Positions 43,167 to 47,777 of a stretch of DNA of 47,777 bases are shown here, one piece after another (position 1 is the stretch's first letter; the number at the start of each line of letters is the position of its first letter). The DNA is taken from positions 1-47,777 of the forward strand of contig VFGZ01000037.1 of assembly GCA_009392215.1 (NCBI GenBank). Direction: 5' to 3'. The notes beneath the pieces are model-generated. The model had not been told where the DNA came from. It saw only the letters and a list, made by a program, of their open reading frames with translations, and did not search any database. The position numbers were made by a program, and so were the translations under genes. This DNA comes from SAR202 cluster bacterium (GTDB lineage Bacteria; Chloroflexota; Dehalococcoidia; Lucifugimonadales; Lucifugimonadaceae).

Positions 43167-44423
43167 ATGACTATCAGACTCGGAATCGCAGGAGGTAACA
43201 GAGGAGGATCTTTCGAACGGTCGCTCGCTAGCCTCCAAGAGGAAATAGAGTTAGTCGCTGTTTGTGATCCATCTGATGAAGTCCTCCGTGGATGGATCGA
43301 TAAACGTTCAGGGCTTGAAGCTTTTTCAAATTTTGAAGATCTGATCGAAAGCCCAAACATAGATGCTGTTTTTGTTGCTACACCCATGCCCTTTCATGCA
43401 GCCCAATCGATGATGGCACTGAATGCAGGCAAGCATGTTCTTTCGGAAGTGATCGCCGCCACTACTTTGGATGAATGTTACGCATTAGTGGAAACGGTCG
43501 AACAAACCGGCATGACGTACATGATGGCGGAGAATTACTGCTACCGGCGAGAGGCCATGATGATCAAGAACATGACCGACTCTCAAACTTTCGGAGATCT
43601 AACTTACGCTGAAGGTGCGTATATTCATGATTGTAGAGACCTGATGTTTGACTCCAATCTTGCACGAACATGGAGGGGCGGATCATGGGGTAAAAGTGGA
43701 GATCAAAAAACCCACTCGTCTCGTGGAAACGGCTACCCAACACATTCTCTTGGACCGATAGCACAATGGCTGGGGATCAACCGAAGCGATCGATTAACAC
43801 TTACCACCACGTTTGTAACCAGTTCATTGGCAAGGCGAGACTGGGCTCTGTCCGTATTACCTGAAGGACACATTGATGCTACAGAAGATGCATGGTCAGA
43901 TTTCACTGATTCAGCTACGACGTTGATCCAAACTGAAAAAGGCAGAGTCATCTGCCTGAGGAAAGATTCCGCAAGCCCGAGGCCTCACAACATGGCACTT
44001 CACAGCTTGCAAGGTACAAAAGGTGCCTACATATCCGGCAGACATACTGATGAAGATCCATTGGTCTGGATAAACGGAATTTCATCTGGAGTAAGTCCCG
44101 CTAACTTCGGATATAAAGATATGGCTAGACCGCCTGAACTATCAGATGCTCGAGGCGCTGAATGGCAGCCATTATGGGAATTAAGCAACCAGTATGAACA
44201 CCCTTATTGGAAAGAGTACGGATCAGAAGCCACAGAGACTGGTCACGGTGGAGGAGACTATTTCATAATGCGCGATTTTGCCTTAGCGGTGTCCGGCAAA
44301 ATAGATCCTCCAATAGATGTATACGACGCCGCCACCTGGAGTAGTGTTTTCCCGATTTCTATGGAAAACGTTAACCGTATGGGAGAGCCCTTAAAAATCC
44401 CGGATTTCAGAAAAAACAGGTAA
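43167..44423 (+). CDS. Gfo/Idh/MocA family oxidoreductase (no canonical EKP motif)
   Basis: This 418-residue protein has an N-terminal Rossmann fold, with GIAGGNRGG (6-14). The usual EKP motif is replaced by SEVIAAT (93-99), so the catalytic lysine is absent at that point. FVATPMPFHAAQSMMALNAGKHVL precedes it, as in the family. The C-terminal domain keeps YPTHSLGPIAQWLG, typical of the group. It may be a dehydrogenase-like protein with altered chemistry or a binding protein. The substrate is unknown. SD GAGG lies about 6 nt before ATG 43167. Confidence 0.85.
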   Translation: MTIRLGIAGGNRGGSFERSLASLQEEIELVAVCDPSDEVLRGWIDKRSGLEAFSNFEDLIESPNIDAVFVATPMPFHAAQSMMALNAGKHVLSEVIAATTLDECYALVETVEQTGMTYMMAENYCYRREAMMIKNMTDSQTFGDLTYAEGAYIHDCRDLMFDSNLARTWRGGSWGKSGDQKTHSSRGNGYPTHSLGPIAQWLGINRSDRLTLTTTFVTSSLARRDWALSVLPEGHIDATEDAWSDFTDSATTLIQTEKGRVICLRKDSASPRPHNMALHSLQGTKGAYISGRHTDEDPLVWINGISSGVSPANFGYKDMARPPELSDARGAEWQPLWELSNQYEHPYWKEYGSEATETGHGGGDYFIMRDFALAVSGKIDPPIDVYDAATWSSVFPISMENVNRMGEPLKIPDFRKNR

Positions 44424-44461
44424 CCTGCAAAACAGTCTCACCGCCCTTATCAGGAAAACAG

Positions 44462-45406
44462 TTGAAGCAAAATAAATCATCTGAACTATTCCTTTCTAAC
44501 GCCCGTAGAGGATTAAATCGCTGGCCCAGATGGTTGTTAGGAATATTGCTGGTCCTCTTCATGTGGCAGGCAGTAGGCGCAATTCCGTTTTTCACCGTTT
44601 GCGAATACCTCCAAAACATAGAAATAACTCAATTCCAGTGTGATGGCACGCAGATAACGGGCGACTCAGTGTTACTTGACTACCTGTTAAGTAACTACAT
44701 GTTCATCATTGGCATAATCGGCGTATGGATAGCCGTAAGGGTATTACATAAGAAAACTCTGACTCAGGTGGTAACCGGTCGTAAGACCTTTGACTACAAC
44801 CGGGTTGTCTATGCGATATGGGTGGGATTTCTACTACATTCGGCATTGTTGATTTTGGATGTATTGTTCATAAATACCGAAATAACCTTCCGCTCACCCA
44901 GCTTTTCCGAATATATAACGTTCTTTTTATTCGCAGTAGTATTGACCACTTATCAGGCGGGCTTTGAGGAAATTTTCTTCAGGGGATACTTACTGCAAGG
45001 ACTATCGCTAATCGCCAGAAACAGAGTTGCCATCACAATCGTTTCCAGCGTTCTGTTCGTCTTACCACATCTAGCCAACCCAGAACCATTTGAATACGGA
45101 TTTGCACCATATGCTACTTCCCTATTCATGTTCGCTTTATTCATGACTGTCATTGTTCTTGTCGACGGTGGAATTGAACTGGCTATTGGATATCACGCAC
45201 TCAACAATCTCTGGATAGGCCTGATCGCCAACACTGAGGTTACGGCTTTACAAACCCCTTCATTGTTAATAGTCCCAATAGAACGTTATGCAATGTTCCC
45301 AGACGTTCCAGTACAGTTGATTGTATATATCGTGTTTCTAGCTATTCTCAACAAAAAATACAAGTGGTTCACATGGAAAACGCTGATGCCAGGAAATTCT
45401 AAATAG
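44462..45406 (+). CDS. CPBP family intramembrane glutamic endopeptidase (CAAX protease-like)
   Basis: This 314-residue multi-pass protein has the CPBP/Abi glutamic-protease motif E169-E170-x3-R174 (GFEEIFFRGYL), with FVLPHLANP and YHALNNL providing the other conserved regions. Homologues are CAAX prenyl endopeptidases and bacteriocin-immunity proteins. The substrate is unknown. The start is TTG 44462, with AGGA about 6 nt upstream. It lies 38 nt after the oxidoreductase gene, probably in the same unit. Confidence 0.9.
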   Translation: MKQNKSSELFLSNARRGLNRWPRWLLGILLVLFMWQAVGAIPFFTVCEYLQNIEITQFQCDGTQITGDSVLLDYLLSNYMFIIGIIGVWIAVRVLHKKTLTQVVTGRKTFDYNRVVYAIWVGFLLHSALLILDVLFINTEITFRSPSFSEYITFFLFAVVLTTYQAGFEEIFFRGYLLQGLSLIARNRVAITIVSSVLFVLPHLANPEPFEYGFAPYATSLFMFALFMTVIVLVDGGIELAIGYHALNNLWIGLIANTEVTALQTPSLLIVPIERYAMFPDVPVQLIVYIVFLAILNKKYKWFTWKTLMPGNSK

Positions 45407-45435
45407 AATCAGCAGAAACCAGTTAATAGCAACAG

Positions 45436-46368
45436 TTAAAACACGATTACACACCTGCCGCGTGTGCCGCCAGCCTCAAGCTTTTTATGCGCTTCGGCTG
45501 CTGCCTCAGCAGGAAATGTTTCTGCCACCCGTAATGTGAGAATTCCGTCTTCAACTTGTCGACTTAGCTGATCGAGAAGTTCAGCCCTATGAAAATAATC
45601 ACTGACTGACGTTTGGTGAAACTCGATCTCTCTCTCAGCAGTTCCCTCCCAATATCGTACGGACACGAAACTACCGCCATCTCGTACTGCGCCTAGGGAA
45701 AGATGATTTTGCACAGAGCCATCAGCAAGTCCATCAACCCCTTCTGGTACAACTTTTCTCATCTGCTGCGCTATATCGTCTCCTCTGGGAACCACGATAT
45801 CCGCTCCTAATTCCCTTACAAGATCTTCATCCTTAGGTGAAGCATCAGCTATAACACGAAGACCTTCGGACTTAGCTAGTTGAACCACGTATCCACCGTA
45901 ACAACCCGCTGCTCCAGTAACGCCAATGGTTTGCCCCTTGCTCAAATCAAGTTGATCTAGAGATTGACGGGCCGTGAGCCCGTTCATGGACAACGTAGAA
46001 GCTTCGACGATGGATACATTTTTAGGTACTGGTGAAACCGAATCAACGGGTAGCACAATGCTTTCACGGTACGCTCCCATGCCTTCTCGAGGAAGCACCA
46101 TCGCGATCACGGCATCCCCGACGCGAAAGTTGGTTTCAGTATTAGGTCCGACCTCATCAATATTTCCTGCTAAATCCATTCCGACAATAAATGGGGTGGG
46201 CTCATCAGTATCGAACTGTTTACTGACCCGCATCATCGTGTCCACGGGATTCACCGAGACCGCCCTAACTCTGATTCGAACCTCTTGGGGCCCTGCATGG
46301 ACCTCGGGAAGTTCGCAGATCCTAAAGACGTCTGGACCACCAGATTCCGTTATTCCTATCCCACGCAT
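45436..46368 (-). CDS. Zinc-independent quinone oxidoreductase / medium-chain dehydrogenase
   Basis: This 310-residue MDR-superfamily protein starts at ATG 46366-46368 (MRGIGITESGGPDVF). A perfect GAGGTGAT lies 6 nt upstream; an in-frame ATG at 46431 would add 21 residues not typical of the family. The N-terminal substrate domain contains SVNPVDTMMR and the nucleotide-binding motif is GVTGAAGCYGGYVVQLAK. Zinc ligands are not seen, so it is a QOR-like NADPH-dependent reductase. The substrate is unknown. It is convergent with the CPBP gene. Confidence 0.9.
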   Translation of the reverse strand: MRGIGITESGGPDVFRICELPEVHAGPQEVRIRVRAVSVNPVDTMMRVSKQFDTDEPTPFIVGMDLAGNIDEVGPNTETNFRVGDAVIAMVLPREGMGAYRESIVLPVDSVSPVPKNVSIVEASTLSMNGLTARQSLDQLDLSKGQTIGVTGAAGCYGGYVVQLAKSEGLRVIADASPKDEDLVRELGADIVVPRGDDIAQQMRKVVPEGVDGLADGSVQNHLSLGAVRDGGSFVSVRYWEGTAEREIEFHQTSVSDYFHRAELLDQLSRQVEDGILTLRVAETFPAEAAAEAHKKLEAGGTRGRCVIVF

Positions 46369-46374
46369 ACTAAT

Positions 46375-46382
46375 ATCACCTC
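46375..46382 (-). promoter_or_regulatory. Shine-Dalgarno GAGGTGAT that sets the quinone oxidoreductase start
   Basis: The minus strand reads GAGGTGAT, ending 6 nt before ATG 46368. It decides the start over an in-frame upstream ATG at 46431. Confidence 0.8.
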
Positions 46383-46460
46383 GATTTTGATTGTTTTCAC
46401 ACCCACCAGCGCTGTTGGGTTTGAGCTTCAAGTTTAAGGAAGAATAGCATTATGCATAAG

Positions 46461-47342
46461 CTACAAAAATCGACTTCCTGGTTTTAGAAAAACCACCTGC
46501 GATCCTCGCAGATAGCTCTCTGTCTGAACACGCCAATTACAGTATTTACCCAGGTCGTCAACTTTCCTGTCATCGCCGACAGCACTTTGCATCGGATGGA
46601 TGCCCGGATAATTCCGCCATACATAGGCGATTTTTTCATTCGATACATCGAAAGCATGGTAAAGAAAAGGCAAATTAAGCTGGGCGAAAGCTCCAACGCA
46701 TAGTCTTACGAATGCATCATCATTATCAAATATCATCGGCATAATCAGACGCAGCTTAGGTGGCTCCGCAACACCACTCTCAATTGCAGCCTTATAAAGG
46801 GCCGAATCGTCATTCCATGGCGCAAAGCTAAACAAATCTTCCAAATCTTGGGTCGGATGGCTACTGATCTCTCGTTCTGCAAGTTCCCACAGGATGCTGA
46901 ACTGCGATATTAGATCCACTCGATCACCATGTGGATCGCCAAACTCCTGAAGAACACGATCGCTCAAACCTGCTTCCAGAGCACTCAGAGCATGACCATT
47001 CATAAGTGATTCTTTAACCAGAGAAAGACGTGCCACGTAACTACGAGCTGCATCAGAAACATCAGTTGGCAAATACGACTCTTCCAAACCACGAAATTTA
47101 ACCCCAGATATCAAGCGAGAAATCGTCCGTTCAGAAATGGCATTCTCACGGTATTTGCTTTTCAGAATATTAGCGATTGCAGGGGCACCTACTGGCGTAC
47201 CTGAAGGGTATCCATCGCGCTTTAAATTTTTTACCTCATGCTTCTGTTTGTCCTGTATCGACAGAGTTTCATTGCCAATAGATTTAGTGGCGAACCAGTT
47301 ATATTCATATGGCGAATTATGATTATTTCTATGGCGAGTCAT
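46461..47342 (-). CDS. Hypothetical protein with possible N-terminal helix-turn-helix
   Basis: I do not recognise this 293-residue protein. The first ATG is at 47340-47342, where a GGGGGA run lies about 18 nt upstream, so the start may be further in. Residues about 45-85 (PVGAPAIANILKSKYRENAI and following) could form a helix-turn-helix. The middle is helical, ending in a hydrophobic-aromatic C-terminal half. No domain with known catalysis is seen. Three phased TGGCGA boxes lie inside its 5' coding end and five more upstream, which suggests a regulated, perhaps autoregulated gene. It is the outermost long gene at this end. Confidence 0.55.
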   Translation of the reverse strand: MTRHRNNHNSPYEYNWFATKSIGNETLSIQDKQKHEVKNLKRDGYPSGTPVGAPAIANILKSKYRENAISERTISRLISGVKFRGLEESYLPTDVSDAARSYVARLSLVKESLMNGHALSALEAGLSDRVLQEFGDPHGDRVDLISQFSILWELAEREISSHPTQDLEDLFSFAPWNDDSALYKAAIESGVAEPPKLRLIMPMIFDNDDAFVRLCVGAFAQLNLPFLYHAFDVSNEKIAYVWRNYPGIHPMQSAVGDDRKVDDLGKYCNWRVQTESYLRGSQVVFLKPGSRFL

Positions 47343-47551
47343 ACAAAAAGAGTATTAGATTTCCCCCATATTTACAATGCTTCAGATGTCCGGACCTAGA
47401 TGTTTTATCCAGTACAAAAGAGTGATTCCACAGAAAATCATTATGCAAAATTATCTGTGACACCTATCACGCACACACATATTGGCGAATCAGAGTGAGA
47501 TAATGGCGAGCTAATAGCGAATTTATGGCGACTACGATTATTTAATGGCGC
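47288..47551. repeat. Phased TGGCGA repeat cluster (eight boxes, 11/22-bp spacing)
   Basis: TGGCGA occurs at 47288, 47310, 47332, 47483, 47504 and 47526, with variants TAGCGA at 47515 and TGGCGC at 47546. Start-to-start distances are 22, 22, 151, 21, 11, 11 and 20 bp. All have the same orientation. Most lie close to one or two helical turns apart, as in binding arrays for response-regulator-type or iteron-binding proteins. Three boxes lie in the 5' coding end of the 293-aa gene; their 22-bp spacing is not a multiple of three, so this is a DNA signal and not a peptide repeat. Confidence 0.7.
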
Positions 47552-47633
47552 CGAATAAACCTTGAAAATCTTCAGTATCAAGTTCACACAGCAAAGTTAA
47601 ATTACCAACAGTCGCATAAATCGAGTAACTCAT
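47538..47633 (-). CDS. Tiny ORF, 31 residues, coupled to the upstream ORF
   Basis: The ATG at 47631-47633 overlaps the TGA stop of the preceding minus-strand ORF (ATGA). The frame runs 31 codons to TAA at 47538-47540. The peptide starts MSYSIYATVGN. It ends inside the TGGCGA array. Too short to classify; supported mainly by the coupling geometry. Confidence 0.35.
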   Translation of the reverse strand: MSYSIYATVGNLTLLCELDTEDFQGLFGAIK

Positions 47634-47776
47634 TCGAGTAGTAAAAATCCCGCTCGTTCACCAGTTGATGAATTCATCCCTACTTCATCCGATTCATAAA
47701 TTCGAATTTCAACATCTCGTTGGTTATAAAAGCCGTACCATACGCTCTCCACATCATGGAGCGTTTCAGCGGACAT
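47630..47776 (-). CDS. Short ORF, 48 residues in window, start at the window edge
   Basis: The frame opens at ATG 47774-47776 and stops at TGA 47630-47632. The start might lie further upstream outside the window. The sequence has balanced charge and aromatic content (EIRIYESDEVGMN), more like real protein than random frame. It overlaps the next tiny ORF by ATGA. The function is unknown. Confidence 0.4.
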   Translation of the reverse strand: MSAETLHDVESVWYGFYNQRDVEIRIYESDEVGMNSSTGERAGFLLLE

Positions 47777-47777
47777 T

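Noticed and set aside
1-47777. CRISPR arrays, tRNA or rRNA genes, and insertion sequences
   Set aside because: No regularly spaced long direct repeats, cloverleaf sequences, conserved rRNA motifs or transposase-like proteins were seen on either strand by eye; a covariance search was not possible.

Overview
The window is a gene-dense, moderately AT-rich bacterial chromosome segment. No rRNA, tRNA, CRISPR array, transposase or integrase was seen. The gene families point to the SAR202 clade or a related marine Chloroflexota (Dehalococcoidia-like) lineage. The clues are tandem enolase-superfamily dehydratases, a double-length CaiB/BaiF CoA-transferase, a luciferase-like flavin oxidoreductase, and many small-molecule catabolic enzymes (Gfo/Idh/MocA, HpcH/HpaI aldolase, Ldh_2, ornithine cyclodeaminase-like, RidA, cupin, RraA-like). 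The taxonomic call is inference from this mix; there is no marker RNA. Shine-Dalgarno (SD) sequences resemble GAGGTGAT/AGGAGG, and TTG and GTG starts are common.

Layout. 1-716: partial RraA-like aldolase (minus). 1112-1907: structured leader, Gly-rich RRM protein, terminator, convergent ClpS with a possibly frameshifted N-terminus. 2024-5893: two tandem galactonate/mannonate-dehydratase-like enolases, FabI/InhA-type enoyl reductase, SnoaL-like protein. 5969-8585: site-2 protease with CBS domains, MFS transporter. 8650-13938 (minus): large DUF5666-like envelope protein, Pro/Thr-rich lipoprotein, intramembrane-sensing histidine kinase and winged-helix response regulator. 14197-19284: leader minicistron, DnaE, small DUF2007-like protein, Ogt, Fur-family regulator. 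19371-25305 (minus): Gfo/Idh/MocA, zinc-ribbon protein, DUF2339, DUF805, RmuC, HpaI-type aldolase. 25738-32174: a selenoprotein of the UGSC type, Ldh_2 dehydrogenase, ABM-like protein, MBL hydrolase, ornithine cyclodeaminase-like protein, enoyl-CoA hydratase. 32236-38538: a large alpha/beta hydrolase and an opposing four-gene acyl-CoA operon (two MaoC-type hot-dog proteins, alpha/beta hydrolase, fused CaiB/BaiF). 38722-46368: aldo/keto reductase, flavin oxidoreductase, an unknown protein, cupin, RidA, Gfo/Idh/MocA, CPBP protease, quinone oxidoreductase. 46461-47776: a DNA region with phased TGGCGA repeats flanked by an unknown 293-aa protein and two tiny coupled ORFs.

The strongest observation is at 25738-27408. 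An apparent stop at 26023-26025 splits a conserved reading frame, but it is a UGA in a U-G-T-C redox motif, followed 11 nt later by a perfect 8-bp hairpin. This reads as a selenocysteine codon with a bacterial SECIS element, giving a 556-residue selenoprotein. Other points worth checking are the 11/22-bp phased TGGCGA repeats at 47288-47551, a minicistron feeding a dnaE that lacks its own SD, the structured leader of the RNA-binding protein gene, and the asymmetric fused CoA-transferase.
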